Positions 23,726 to 35,278 of a stretch of 64,000 nucleotides of DNA are shown here, in pieces. Under the pieces are notes generated by a model, which worked only from the letters and a program-made list of their open reading frames with translations, was not told where the DNA came from and made no database searches. The stretch is from Alligator mississippiensis (Eukaryota; Chordata; Crocodylia; Alligatoridae): positions 92,899,261 to 92,963,260 of the forward strand of contig NC_081829.1 in the NCBI RefSeq assembly GCF_030867095.1, written 5' to 3'. How positions within the stretch are numbered: position 1 is the stretch's first letter; the number at the start of each line of letters is the position of its first letter. The position numbers and the translations under genes were made by a program.

Positions 23726-24833
23726 CAGTGGTTCCCAAGCTGTGGTATATGTACCACCAATGGTATGCAGACAACCTACAAGTGGTACGTGGAAGGCCAG
23801 GGGGAAGGTTGCACACACGCTCAGACACAGCCAGTCAGGGATGCAGCCTGGCTGCGCGTGGAGCAGTGCCCAACAGGTAAGTGTGTTGAGGGGAAGGGGC
23901 AGATCAAAGACCTCACGGTGAGGGAGGGAGTGGGGCAGAGGCAAGCAAAGGGGCTGGCACTGGTGATGTGTAGGGGGTGCACATGGGTGCACGTGGGAGC
24001 TCCTGCACGGGGGTAGGGAGCTCCTGCTGCTGCGTGCACCCTGGAGGAGGCACTGGGGGGACGAGGTGGGATGCTTGCTGTGTGTTGGGCTCTGTACCCC
24101 ACTGCTGTTGTTTCAGGAGCCGAGTGCAACACCACATGCCTTCCACACACTATGTCCCCTTCCTGCCTAGTGATGGAAGGCACCTGGCATTGTGCACAGC
24201 TCTTGAGGCAATGGCAGCAGGGCACAGAGCCCAGTGCACAGTAGGCAGCCTGCCTCCAAGCCACACACAAATCCAGGGGGCACATGCCCCCCCATGCCTC
24301 CCCCAGGGTGCATTCAGTAGGGTGGGGGTGGCCAGGGCCGGGCAAGGCAGGCAGTGGCACTGGGGTGGGGGGGCTTGGGGCCTATGATCACCCCAAAATT
24401 CACCTTTGCCCTTCCTGTAGCCACCCCTCCCAGCACCAGCACCCATCTGCAGAGGCATGGCACGGTGCTTCCGGCCTGACCTGGCCTGGCCCTATGCATC
24501 TTCACAGCTGCACAAGACACAGCTGGGCAACAGCTCCCTGCAGGTAAGTCTAAAAGGGGCTGGGTAGGGAGCTAGATGGAGTTGTGGGCAGCTCATGGTG
24601 CGGGGGGGTGTTGGGGAGGGTGTTGCGGGGGCTGCCTCAGAGAGATCTAGAGTGAGAGGGGGAGGTCCTGTGAGGGAAAATGTGTGTGTGTGCATGCGTG
24701 CGTGTGTGTGTATGCATGTGCATGTCTGTGCATCTATGCATGTGTCTACGTGTATGAAAAATTTACTGGTGGTCCTTAAGGCTGTATAGTTTTAAATTGG
24801 TGGGGGCGCAATCTGTCCGTTTGGGAACCGCTG
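23726..24833. mobile_element. hAT-like element (1108 bp) with exon-like cargo
   Basis: The terminal repeats CAGTGGTTCCCAA and TTGGGAACCGCTG match at 12 of 13 positions. The flanks TCTTAGAG (23718-23725) and CCTTAGAG (24834-24841) are an 8-bp target duplication with one difference. No transposase is visible. The interior is GC-rich and quite unlike its surroundings. It carries an exon-like cassette at 24421-24543 and a second donor-like site at 23877. A TG-rich run lies at 24680-24755. The element was probably mobilised in trans. The cargo could be a captured host gene piece or ordinary element sequence. Confidence 0.85.
24421..24543 (+). other. Candidate captured exon inside hAT element
   Basis: CCCTTCCTGTAG ends at 24420, and GTAAGTCT starts at 24544. 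The 123 bases between are open for 41 codons and begin and end in phase 0. The encoded peptide (for example MARCFRPDLAWPYASSQLHK) is not recognised. An upstream GTAAGTGTG donor-like site at 23877 closes a segment that is also open in phase 0. Splice signals were judged by eye only. Confidence 0.3.
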
Positions 24834-25853
24834 CCTTAGAGAAAAAGACTCCTGGGATTCTGTGCGACTAGAACAGGATGATCTCATTTTTTATATCTGA
24901 TTGCTGCTTTTGGCCAACCTAAGGAACCAATTGCTACCATCAAAGGGCTAAACACAGCTTCTGAATCACCTACAGTATTTGCTGCATAATCTATTTTTCT
25001 CTTACAGATCTCCCCTCCTATTACTGACCAGCCCTGACTCTGCTTAGCTTGTGAAAGCTAAAAATACCACACCCCAGGGGGCTGCAAAACTTGAAATGCA
25101 GTTGAGCCTTGAATCTCCAATGATGGGATCAATCCAGTATAATGAACATTGTCTCCAGTGGAATCTAAAGGTGTTCAGCAGTGATAGCAAGCAAGGACAT
25201 TTGGAGGGGCTAGTTCATTGATATGTCAATGAGCAATAGGAACTCTCAATCTAATGGTTAGGAGCAGTAAAAATAGCAGGGGGAACACCTTTATTATTGC
25301 ATAATGGTTTTTTTTAAACCCAGACCCTTCAATATCCCTCTGTTAACAAATAAGATCAAATCTCAATGCCTTTGACTAAGTTAAGTCCAGTTTCTACCCT
25401 TTACATATTGCAATTATCCTCTGTTCAAAGAACGGACACTCTTTAATGTTTTGTTGGTGCTCAGAAAAGAACCTGGATTTTACGGCGTACGGTGAAAATG
25501 CCAGGTTGTGCGAGATAAGTGTTGCATAACCTTTCTCTTTTTTTTGACCCAGTGAATGATGAAGAGCTGCTACCTGCTGGTAACTAAACATAATTCATCT
25601 TCATTTACAACTTCCTAGCGAAAAGAAGCAGAATTAATTATAAAACAAAAGAACAGAGGATAGCAAAGAGGGTGGAGCTGTGCAGCAAGAACATCTGATC
25701 TGCCAAGACTGTAATCCAGGTTGTGTTTCCTTTACAATATTTGAAGTTGCAGGAATTTCCCAGATAATGCAGGGATCAGTTTTCTTTACCAGCTTTTAGA
25801 TGCTTTTCCATACTTTCTAATATCATTTCTTTTTATATAGACTGAGCACGTCT
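24834..25853. other. Unique non-coding stretch
   Basis: No gene or clear repeat is recognised. The first eight bases are the right target duplication of the hAT element. Confidence 0.5.
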
Positions 25854-26100
25854 ACACGAGATGCTTACTGCACATTAGCCTAATAACACGGTGCAGTAGT
25901 GTGTCATGGCAAAAAACTTGCTAAGAGCCCACTGGGCAGTGTTATTAGACTAACGCACAGTAGGCGTCACTAAATCACCATGTGCTGGCACTACTGCGCA
26001 ATAGCTTTAGGTACTGTGCATTTAGTTAGTACTTTATCAAGGAAGCACTAAACTAAATGTGCAGTATCTAAGGCACATGAATGAACATGTAGACACGCCC
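25854..26100. mobile_element. GTCTACA-end MITE, Chompy-like
   Basis: The left end GAGCACGTCTACACG and the right end CATGTAGACACGCCC are inverted repeats. The interior has a hairpin with arms near 26012-26033 and 26044-26066, formed by TGTGCATTTAGTTAGTACT and its near complement. It is 247 bp, non-coding and related to the element at 4693-5047. A clean target duplication was not found. Confidence 0.75.
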
Positions 26101-26974
26101 ATAGAGCCCTAGCTACATTGCTCACATCTGCTCCATATTGGGGATCTTGGAGAGTACAATGGATACCGACGTACAGGACAGGAAGGAGTAACAGGATGGA
26201 GTGCCACAGATTACTGGGAGTATATGTACTAATAACACTTTCTTAGATCTCAGAAAATAAGGACCACCCAAAGTGGGTCAGTGGTGTCAGACAATATCAG
26301 TTCTTGAAAAACCAGTGTGGACTCTCTCTACATGCACAGCCAAGGGTGACTGTTAGTTGCCATCTTCATGCTAAAATTGTGACCGAAAGGACTCATAAAT
26401 GGGACGAACTTTTTCACAACCTCTTTGTTGAAAGGCAATAAGTGAACAACACTTAAATTGGCACTGGTGGAAAAGTGAAGCACCAAGGGCATTTACAGAT
26501 GCCCTCAAAATACTGCTGCTCTCCGGACCCCCAACAACTGGAACTGAACACACGTCAGCACGTGACAGGCTCCCTCTTGCCTCCTTTGGAGAAAGTTGCA
26601 TGCATTAACTCCTCAGGACTAGAAACCCTGAGACGCTCTCCCTAGGGGCCTGGCAAAATGACTATTGCAGCCAATAGACAGTTTTCATGGCTAATGGCAA
26701 CCCCCAGGAAGTAACACTCCCTTGGAGTAACCTTGCCAGAGAGTGAAGGAGCCAGCTTGGCACAGGAAGCCTATTATTCACACCTGCTTCAGCCAGCTGC
26801 GGTGAATCTATCACATAAGGTCTGACCCAATTTTCTAATCACCTGTTGACTCCAGAGATGCTGAATCAAATGCTTCCTGCTTTTAAATTTTAAATATTTT
26901 TGTAAATTTTTTTTTTAATGAAAAAGGTACTTCAGCTCCCAACAAAGCTCAACATGGGCCCTGAAGGAGCACCA
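26101..26974. other. Unique non-coding stretch
   Basis: No gene or clear repeat is recognised. Confidence 0.5.
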
Positions 26975-27049
26975 TGTGTGTGCGTGTGTGTGTGTATATA
27001 TATACACACACACATGCACTATATATATATATACACACACGCGTGCATG

Positions 27050-27085
<36 letters not shown>

Positions 27086-27087
27086 AA

Positions 27088-27155
<68 letters not shown>

Positions 27156-27172
27156 GTTTTATATATATATAA
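26975..27172. repeat. Compound (TG/CA)n-(TA)n microsatellite
   Basis: Alternating GTGTGT, TATATA and CACACA blocks run for about 200 bp with almost no other sequence. Two CA-TA units are arranged in tandem with a short AAGGA spacer. Reading frames across it are repeat artefacts. Confidence 0.95.
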
Positions 27173-30100
27173 AGGAGTATGGAAGATTCTGCTTTACAAA
27201 TGATCTAAAATACCTAAACAGAACTGCCTGTCATACTCAGCCTCTTTGGTCTGGAATAAGGCTAAATAAATGTTTGCCTGTTGACTGCTACAACATAATT
27301 ATACAAAATGCAACCAACAAAGGGAATAATAGCTGCTGTAGGTTTGGGAGATAAAAATCAAGGGAGCCTCAAGGTCAACTGAGAAATGGGATGGGACACA
27401 ACATTCCCCCCACCCACCCTTAGACAAGATAAATCTTTCAGCAGAATAATTTCCAAAGTAACGGCAGACTGAGTCATCTTATGCAGGTGTACAGAAAGCA
27501 CTTTGCTGCATTATTCCCTCTCAAGTTCTTGCTCCCATTCCCCTTTGTCAAGAGGTCTTTGATTGAAGACATGATTGTCTTCCAAAGAAAGGATAAATTG
27601 CCATGTGAATAGCTTAAGTGATAGACTGTAACATCTTGGATGCAGCAAGAAAAAGCAATGCTAATGGATTTGTGTAGTAAATAATACAGGGTGGGAGGGG
27701 GAAACTATCAGTGCAAGTATGACAACACGATATTTCAGCCGCCAGTACCCAAGCTGATTTTCATGGACAACTTTAGGTCTATATATTTCTCTGAGGGCTG
27801 GAACGGACAGAGCGTCTGGCAGGATTTCCCTCATAAAATCCAGAGGTGGCCAAGCTATTAATTGTGAACAGTCTGTTGGACAAGCCAGCCCTTTTTCCAA
27901 TTAGGAGTTGTCCTTTATACTAATGTGTCCATGATACAAAACGACTCGATAAAAAGTTTCAGCCCACATTCCTGAGGTACACTTTGTTCACATTAACTTC
28001 ACAGCAAGTCCTTGGTGATTTGAGAGACAGCATTTGCTGGTCCAGCTTTTGCAGTTGTTTCTCCATCTTCTTATCCACTCTTTGTCTCCTGGTTTCTCCA
28101 CTACTCCCTTTTCCATGCTCTCAGCTTCAGGTCCACATCCCCTTTGCTGCATCCTTTCCCATCTCTCACTCTTGTGCTTTCCAGTGTGGTTACCTCTTTT
28201 TTTTTTTATCCTTCTCACTTTCTGGGCACCAACGGAGGGAGCACTGAGGGGTCGGGAGAGAGATTCCTCCTCCTCCTCCCTGAGTATCTGGCACAGCGGT
28301 GGTCCCCTTGCCACTGAGAGATGCAACTCCCGGGAAAGTCCTCCTCAGCCTTTGCAGTGCCACGAGAGAACGTGCTCTCTCTCTCTGTGCGGGCAGGTCA
28401 TGGGCATACTGGTTGCAGGGTATGCCTGCATGGGCATACTGGTTGCAGGGTAGTTGCAAGGGGTCTGGGAATAATCAGGGAGATGGAATCTCTGCAAACC
28501 TTAGTTGCCAAGCTAACAGGTACTGTCTCAGCATGTGCAAGCATTTTGGAGGCTCATAACTGAGCCAAATGTAGGCAAATATTCACAGGAGCATCAGATG
28601 GCACATCTCTAGACCCAAGGAAATGCCCAACCCATGCTAAATGTCAACTCCCTACTTCAAAGTATGAAGTTGCTAGGTGTAAGCAATATTAAAACATGGG
28701 CCAAACACTGTGTTTCCCCATAACCTTCTTCTTGGAAACAACTCAAGCATTTTATCTGAAACTAAAACCAAAAACTGCCACTCCGCATGGAAAAAATCAG
28801 CCTGAACAGAAAAGTCAGGTAAAGTTAAAAGCAGCTGACAATGAGGTCTTTCTACTGGCAACTCTTGGGCAACCTTAATTATAAGTTATCACCATTAACA
28901 CTGCCAAAATAAGCCTACTATACAGCTTTCTATTCTACCAATAGCCCAAAACATTACAGGAGTAACGTATAGCCCAAATGTATAGCCCAATAGCCCAAAA
29001 CATCTTGCAGTAATGTATTCTGCTGTAGAAAGCTGGAGTATTTGGGAAGAGGCACAGAATTTTCTATAGCATAACAAGCCCAAACTATTGGGTTAGACAC
29101 GGCCTGATTGATCCAGGGTTTAATGATATCAGTGGAAGGACCTCCATTGATGCCTTAGTTTGCAATGAATGCGGACCAACAGTATTTGCCAAAGACAAGA
29201 ATAACTAGACATCACATTTATGCAAGGAAAAATATGTGCATTCCTAAAGGTCTAGTCACATGCATAGTAGACATACAAGATGGCTCAAGGAATAATCCCA
29301 GTGAAAAGAGTGCCCTGGGCAGCCTGTAACTGCTTGTAGTTTCCTTCCTTGTGAGAAGTCATGAAAAGTGGCAGCACTCACTTTAATTTTATTTTGTATT
29401 TTGTTTACTCCTCTCCAGAAGCCCCCAGGATAGCGCGCAGCTCGAGAAACAGTTAAACAAAACTGCACCCAGCCGACCAGGAAATCAGCCATTTCACAAG
29501 AGTCTGGAAAATTAAACAATCCAGAAAGGAGAGCTCTCAAAACAGGGCAGGGAAAGAAAGACTAAACCTGGGACCCTATCAGAGAGACAGCTACTGAGAA
29601 GTGGGCACATTTTCCATGGAGTTTTTCACTCCCAAACCCAGGAAAGGCTGACCCCAAACCCTCCATCTGGAGCCCAGAGGCGTCCCAGGGCAGCTCTGTG
29701 CCTGCGGCAGCTCTAGCTGCTTCTTTGTTAACTGCACCACTGTGATGGATGGAGGCTACTTTTTTGCCCCTCCACAACGGCATTATCCAGGGCTGCTGCC
29801 CCAGCCACCTCCCCTCGGTTGCACTATTGCTGGACATAAAGAGAGGACAGGACAGCTCACTTGATCTCATCTACCTTGCTGGGACCTGAAAAAAGCATTG
29901 CTGCTCCAGTACCTTAAGACCTGGATCCCTTTCTGGCCCTTTTGTATTACAGATTTCCCCTCCTTTATGCTCCCTGTATGTCTTTCCCCAGTTCTTGATC
30001 AGCCTCCATAGCTCCCTGGGGCAAAAAGACCATGCTTTTAGTTAGAGGAGGGCTGGAAGTGGCTTACTTGTTCCTCATCCGCCCTACTCCAACTTCCCAC

Positions 30101-30219
30101 ATGCCAGCATAGTGCAAAATGCCTTTTTTAAGCATTTGTGAATATTAGATTTCCAATATAAAAAATATATCCAACTCCCTTTGGCCTTTTGACTCAGATC
30201 AATTGTAGTATCTGTTTAA
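27173..30219. other. Unique stretch, no gene recognised
   Basis: Several frames of 80-140 codons occur (27984-28453 plus, 29562-29870 minus) without known motifs. A 30-bp tandem duplication lies at 28399-28452, and a local duplication of a TAGCCCAA(A/T) word lies at 28930-29005. A T-run is at 28196-28207. Confidence 0.45.
28399..28452 (+). repeat. 30-bp tandem duplication
   Basis: The unit CATGGGCATACTGGTTGCAG followed by GGTATGCCTG is repeated once. The period is divisible by three, so it stays open in frames crossing it, but there is no other coding evidence. Confidence 0.85.
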
Positions 30220-30335
30220 GATCTGAGGCATCTTCTATCCAGGGACTCTATCCTGCCCTGGCAGGGGAGGTGTGTTGTATGATCTGACAGATCTTTTCTG
30301 TCTTTAACTCCTCTGATCCTATGATCTGACTGCCC
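30220..30335 (+). repeat. CR1 LINE 3' tail
   Basis: TGATCTGACAGATCTTTTCT then GTCTTTAACTCCTCTGATCC and TATGATCTGA match a CR1-type tail in plus orientation, ending near a CCTATGAT word. Confidence 0.7.
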
Positions 30336-30360
30336 TGCAGCAGGCACACCGCTGACTTAC

Positions 30361-30496
30361 CTGAAGACACACAATGAGCTGCAGGATGCCATCACGTTGT
30401 CATGGGGCTTCCTGAGATGCCAACAGCAGAAGACTTTATGGAAATGACACCACATCGTCAGCCACTCCGTGCTGCCTCCTGGGGCAAGTTCATCCT
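30361..30496 (-). other. Candidate minus-strand exon
   Basis: On the minus strand a pyrimidine-rich ATTCTTTCCAAAG acceptor (AG at 30498-30497) precedes 136 bases. These end with CTTCAG and a perfect GTAAGT donor (starting at 30360). One frame is open for 44 codons across the whole segment. The peptide is not recognised. It is not in phase with the other minus-strand candidates, so a non-coding RNA exon or a chance pair of sites is as likely. Confidence 0.25.
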
Positions 30497-30879
30497 CTTT
30501 GGAAAGAATTGAGTGGGTGAGAGAGGTGCACGTTGGGGGCTGGCACTGTGCAGTAAAAATGCCCTTAACCTGATCATGAGTTACGAAGAAATGAGATCAA
30601 AAAGATCTTGAATGCCTATGGATCGGCGCGCAGACTAACACAGCCCAGGAGCAGGCACTGGTGAGGGTTTTCAGTTACAGACCACCGAATAATATCAGAG
30701 TTACTCATGGCAGCATGAATTACTCTGCAGGACGTGTGGAAGCAATAATGTGACGTTGTGGAACTCTATGCTAGAGGTATCATACTTAATAGAGGTCATC
30801 GTAAGAGCTCAATAATACATATTGAACATTAGGGAGCTATTTTGAACCTCACTATTGCAAATCTAAGAATGAATTAATC
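30497..30879. other. Unique stretch next to LINE fossil
   Basis: No gene is recognised. The last 200 bases may already be decayed CR1 sequence. Confidence 0.35.
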
Positions 30880-31840
30880 CATGGGCTGGAAGCTGACAGT
30901 TGCCTAGGGACCAATGATCCTAACCTGATTACATTCAATATGGGCAAAGGGGAGAATCCTAACAAATCATTTCTATACTTGGTGCTTCAACAGGGCTACT
31001 TTACCAAAGATGAGGGAAATTATGAAGGAAATTGTTAGGGAGGAAAATATTAGACAGAAAAAAATTGCAAATGAAAATAAGGAACTCTTTAAGAAGAATT
31101 GAGTAGATGTGGCCAATAGGCCACAATCAAGAAAGAGGGCAACTTGAAAAATCCAGCTTGGTGCAGCAGTGACGTGCAAGTAACAATTAGACATAAAAAA
31201 TATAAAATATAACCAATGGGGAAAAGAGGAAATGAATAGTAATAAATGCAACATGGAAGTTTTAAAGTGTAGAAGATTGACACTGGAAGCTAAAGACTCA
31301 GAGAGAAAAGCATGGCTAGTAGGGCATTAGGAATGGTAATGGTAAATCTTATTACAAGATGGAGATGAGAAAATTGTCAATAGTGATGCAGAAAAGACTG
31401 GAGGGTTCACAAATATTTCCATTATATAGTAGAAAGGAAACAGGAGGATGTATTTATATCAAATAAGAATATTAAAGTACTTTCCAGTTCTTCAGTATCA
31501 AAGGAGCATGTTCAGCAATATCAGTTGGAGACAAAAAAATTTCAATTAGGAGATGCAAATAATTTGCATCTAAGGATCCTAAGTGTTATCTGGGAAAATC
31601 TTTGGTTCACTGCTGATAACTAATAGTAAATCTTGGAATAGTGAAGAAATCCAAGAATACAAAAGATTGCTTATATGAGTGTGCCAATATTTCAAATATA
31701 CAGACCTCAACTGATGAAGAATTAAAGAATAAAAATATCATTAAAGCCAGGCAGCCTAGTTTTATGGAAAATAGGTCTTGCCTAACCAACCTGTTTTCTT
31801 TCTTTGGGGAGATTACAAGTCTGGTTGATAAAGGAAGCTA
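30880..31840 (+). pseudogene. CR1 LINE ORF2 fossil (endonuclease end to RT start)
   Basis: Near 30880-31030 the frame reads GLEADSCLGTNDPNLITFN, like the end of a LINE endonuclease domain. Near 31740-31838 it reads ARQPSFMENRSCLTNLFSFF then GEITSLVDKG, the well-known stretch just before the CR1 reverse-transcriptase core. Stops and shifts lie between. The copy stops abruptly at 31840, before the catalytic motifs. It encodes nothing functional. Confidence 0.8.
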
Positions 31841-32514
31841 GGCAGCAGGTCCGTGCGAGTACCTTTCAGCCTGCTTTTGAAGCTGAGCTGCTGAATAGGG
31901 AAGAATGCAAGGCTTACGGAGCCAGAAAGAGAGCAAGCAAGGCAGAGCGCTGAGAGCACTCAGCTAGAAGGAGGGAGTCCAGAATACCAGCCAATGCTCT
32001 TCAATTTTATGTGCATTTATATGATCCTGTCACAGGATAATAAACAGAAACAAACCTTAGGGCAAGGGCCAGTACCCCTCTGTTGAGTGTCCTGACCACG
32101 AGGATATAAAATCGTGCTCTTCTTCTGGCTCCATGAATCTTGCATTCTTTGCCCCGCAGTGCCCCCGATTCAACAGGAGTGAAGAAAAGGAAAACCGTGA
32201 GCCCTGAAAGAATGATATAAAAAGGGACCTATGAAGAATAATCATAGGCTCCTTCCTTCAGGAGAGAACTGCAGGCTCTGGATCCCAAGTGCCCAGAAGT
32301 GTCTGGCTCTTGGGGCTAACCTCTGGAGAGGGACGGGGTCTCAGACTCACTCAGTATTTCCTATTGGCTATCTCTAGGTGGTTTCCCACTTGGCACACTA
32401 TTTTTTGGATCACCCGTGTGCGGGGGTAACCCTCCCATGCCTTCTATAGCAAACCTACATTAGGCACCTAGAATGCATGCATGGCAGTGCCTAAGTCCAT
32501 CACTGAATCTAGCC
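31841..32514. other. Unique non-coding stretch
   Basis: No gene is recognised. The last eight bases (32507-32514, ATCTAGCC) are the left target duplication of the next element. Confidence 0.5.
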
Positions 32515-32701
32515 CAGGGGCGGGCAAAACGCAGCATGCGGGCTGGATGCAGCCTGCCAAGCCATTCTATCTGGCCTGCGGAGCCCCTAAAAAATTAAGA
32601 AAATTAATATTAATCTGCCCTGGGCTGCCTGTCATGCTGCCCTTGATGGCTTGCCAAAACCCAATAAGTGGCCCTCTGCCCAAAATAATTGCCCACCCCT
32701 G
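32515..32701. mobile_element. Short hAT-like MITE with exact target duplication
   Basis: The left end CAGGGGCGGGCAA and the right end TTGCCCACCCCTG match at 12 of 13 positions. The 8-bp target duplication ATCTAGCC (32507-32514 and 32702-32709) is exact. The element is 187 bp and non-coding. It is a short version of the family at 14502-15210 and 42269-42802. Confidence 0.95.
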
Positions 32702-32929
32702 ATCTAGCCCTATGTGACCTTAAAGTCCTGGGAACTGTTAGTGGGGCTTGTGCATCAGTCTTCCCAACTGCCAAATAAGATGAAAAATAAGAGTAGAGAC
32801 TAGAGACCTACTTTAGAGTGCTGTTCAGTGGATTCACTAGGGAATGGGAAACATTATATAAGTGATTGTTCTCTTCTGCTTAGTTGCTCTGATAGCAAGT
32901 AGAACTGGTGACATAATCACCAGGCCAGT

Positions 32930-33183
32930 CAGTGCTGTAGCAAGGTGGGGGTGGGGAGTGGGACAACTGCTCCGGGTGCCAAAATGAAGGGGTGCCAATA
33001 GACCCAGGGAAGGGCAGGGCATGGGATGGAGCTGTGGGATGCTCGTGCAGGTGGGAGGTGGGAGCAGCTCCCACCACTGTGTGCACTCCTGGGCAAGCAT
33101 GGGGGGGCATGTGCCCCCGGATCTGTGCATAGTGCGAGAGTGGGCTACCACTGTGGGCTTTGCCCTGTGGGCCAAAGGCACTG
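32930..33183. mobile_element. hAT-like MITE, second family
   Basis: The left end is CAGTGCTGTAGCAAGGTGGG and the right end is AAGGCACTG. The flanks AGGCCAGT (32922-32929 and 33184-33191) are identical, an exact 8-bp target duplication. The body is 254 bp and GC-rich. A GCTCCGGGTGCC segment links it to the element at 60598-60776. The terminal repeat is short. Confidence 0.75.
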
Positions 33184-33191
33184 AGGCCAGT

Positions 33192-33940
33192 GCAAAGGGC
33201 AGAAACGGGGGCTTTTGCTGAAACTCCAGTAGCGTGAAGTCTTCTTACTTTCGGATTCCAGAGCAAAAGGCAATCACGCTTCTTCTATAGTTCACTGTGT
33301 CTGTCTGAAAATGGAATCACAGGAGCTCTTCTTACGCCTTGACTCATGTGAAAAGGAGCGGCAACTGCAAACAATGGAAATAAGCAAATGCATGTACCAG
33401 GCAACTTCAGATGAACACTCTCCACACCTCCTAGTCCCCTTGCTGATGCTTCCCATCCACCACCAAACTCGCATGCAACTGACAGGTTTTTTGATTTTTC
33501 TTCTCTCTAGGGTAAGCAGATAGGCCTGTAAAGCTGACGATAGCTCTCATAGCTGCCTTGGAAGCTCGCACATTAAGGATCACATCTCATCTTAGTCTCT
33601 AGCCTCTGTCACTTTCACCTATTCCCGTGAGTTGGGAGTGATTTTTTTTCCCCTCTTTTTAAAGAGAAAGCGTTGCTTGTCAAGCAAGTTTCTTCTCCCC
33701 AAGCTCTCAGAACTCTTGCCTTGACTCGCACACAGAAACACTATTCAAAGGTGAAAGTTTATAATCTTGAGTAACAATGTCAGCTGCTACACTGGCAAGC
33801 AGCTCTGCGTCTTGCACTCAATGTAAGAAAAAATAGAAAAGCAAAAAAATAAAATAAACAAACCTTACAATGTGGCAGGACTGTTGTTGTGCAGGGAGCT
33901 ATGATCTAAAATGGACTAAGCAAAGGATGAGAAATAAATA
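33192..33940. other. Unique non-coding stretch
   Basis: No gene or clear repeat is recognised. Confidence 0.5.
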
Positions 33941-34045
33941 GATCAGGATGCTGTGCCTTGACTCTGACTTTGAGTCTCTGTGTGACCTTGGGCAAATGAC
34001 TTATTTTCCATGAGTCTCATAACGTGTAACAAATAATCTGACAAT
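33941..34045 (+). repeat. MIR-type SINE fossil
   Basis: CTCTGTGTGACCTTGGGCAA ATGACTTATTTTCC is the MIR core (GTGACCTTGGGCAAGTCACTT). Its 5' and 3' parts are too diverged to delimit precisely. Confidence 0.75.
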
Positions 34046-34482
34046 TCTTGGTAGAGGACTCTATCAGATAAAAAGGAAATCTATGTGCAATCAGAGCAAT
34101 GTGTTAAAATAATCTCAGATGGTGCTTTGCTGCTTATTAAATAATGGAGCTTAAATAAAAAATGTTCAAACATCAAACTACAAAACAGGAAGACTCTGAC
34201 AAGTAAAATTATAAAACAGTAAACATAAGCCATAAAACCCAGAATTGCTATTGGACATTAAGAAATGTTTCATAGCCAAAAATGAATTCACAACTCTGTT
34301 CCTTGTCACGTGATACTGATTTGTTTTGACCATTCTGCTGTTATTCAGAACCCCGATCAAGTATTTTGTTTAAAGAGATGATTTATATCTTATCCTTTTT
34401 CTCCACAAAACCTATGCACAGAAATGCTTGCATTGGATTTTTTTGAAATGTCAGTGACAGCTGGTTTGACGTACCTATTTTA
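34046..34482. other. Unique non-coding stretch
   Basis: AT-rich; no gene is recognised. Confidence 0.5.
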
Positions 34483-34522
34483 CACACACGCGTGCACACA
34501 CACACACACACACACGCACACA

Positions 34523-34565
<43 letters not shown>
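34483..34565 (+). repeat. (CA)n-(TA)n microsatellite
   Basis: A CACACA block is followed by about 40 bp of TATATA. It abuts the left end of the Tigger-like element. Confidence 0.95.
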
Positions 34566-34568
<3 letters not shown>

Positions 34569-35137
34569 TCCTCGGACTTATGAGACAATTGGTTCCTGAA
34601 AACCGCATCTTAAGTCAAAACATTGTAACTCGGAACTGGTTTTCCCATAGGAAGCAATGTTATAAACGGGGGATTGGTTCCTGAACCAAGACCCGATACC
34701 CTATTTTCACCAAAAATACCCCAGAATTTTGTACTCGATCAATTATAGATGAGTAATATAGCTACGTTAATGTATTTATATAGTAAATAGCAATCATATT
34801 TATTTGGAAGGACTTTGAGGTGACTTTGCTGGACTTTTTGAGGGTCTCTTGGTTGGACTTTTTGAAGGGTTCATGGCTGGAGTCTTCTCAGGAGTATTGG
34901 CTGCAGGTTTTTCTGGAGTCTTGTCTGCTTTCTTAAAGGAAGTGTCCAAGGACGTTTGGACAGATGTTCTCCAGGGAGATGGGCAATGCAGCAAACTTGT
35001 TCGTTGGCATGGCATCACATCAGATCAAGAGTCGTAAAGTCGAAAATAATGCCAGAAAGTTGAAACAAAGTGTCAATTTATAAGCTTTGTAAGTGTGAAA
35101 CATTGTAACACAAAACATTGCAAGTCAAGGGCTGCCT

Positions 35138-35138
<1 letters not shown>
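34566..35138. mobile_element. Tigger/pogo-like DNA transposon remnant
   Basis: The left end GAGTCCTCGGACTTATGAG and the right end TTGCAAGTCAAGGGCTGCCTG have the CAG..CCTCGACTTA style of Tigger/pogo ends. TA follows the right end. After the left end comes ACAATTGGTTCCTGAAAACC and a TTGTAACTCGGAACTGGTTT segment typical of this class. A minus-strand frame (34800-35018) has KSPTKRPSKSPAKSP-like lysine-serine-proline repeats of unknown origin. No DDE catalytic motif remains. About 570 bp. Confidence 0.65.
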
Positions 35139-35140
<2 letters not shown>

Positions 35141-35171
<31 letters not shown>

Positions 35172-35234
35172 GACATATATATGTATATACATATACACAT
35201 ATACACACAATATGTATATGTTGTAAGTACAAAC

Positions 35235-35275
<41 letters not shown>
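35141..35275. repeat. (CA)n, TA-rich, (TG)n palindromic microsatellite
   Basis: A CA block is followed by TATATG/CATATA words and then a TG block of over 40 bp. The order CA then TG makes the region self-complementary. Confidence 0.95.

Positions 35276-35278
<3 letters not shown>

Noticed and set aside
26915..27354. Frames of alternating VCVC, HTHT and IYIY residues
   Set aside because: Direct translation of the TG/CA/TA microsatellite.
27984..28453. Plus-strand leucine- and serine-rich frame as a membrane protein
   Set aside because: The hydrophobic look comes from CT-rich DNA and a T-run. There is no conserved motif.
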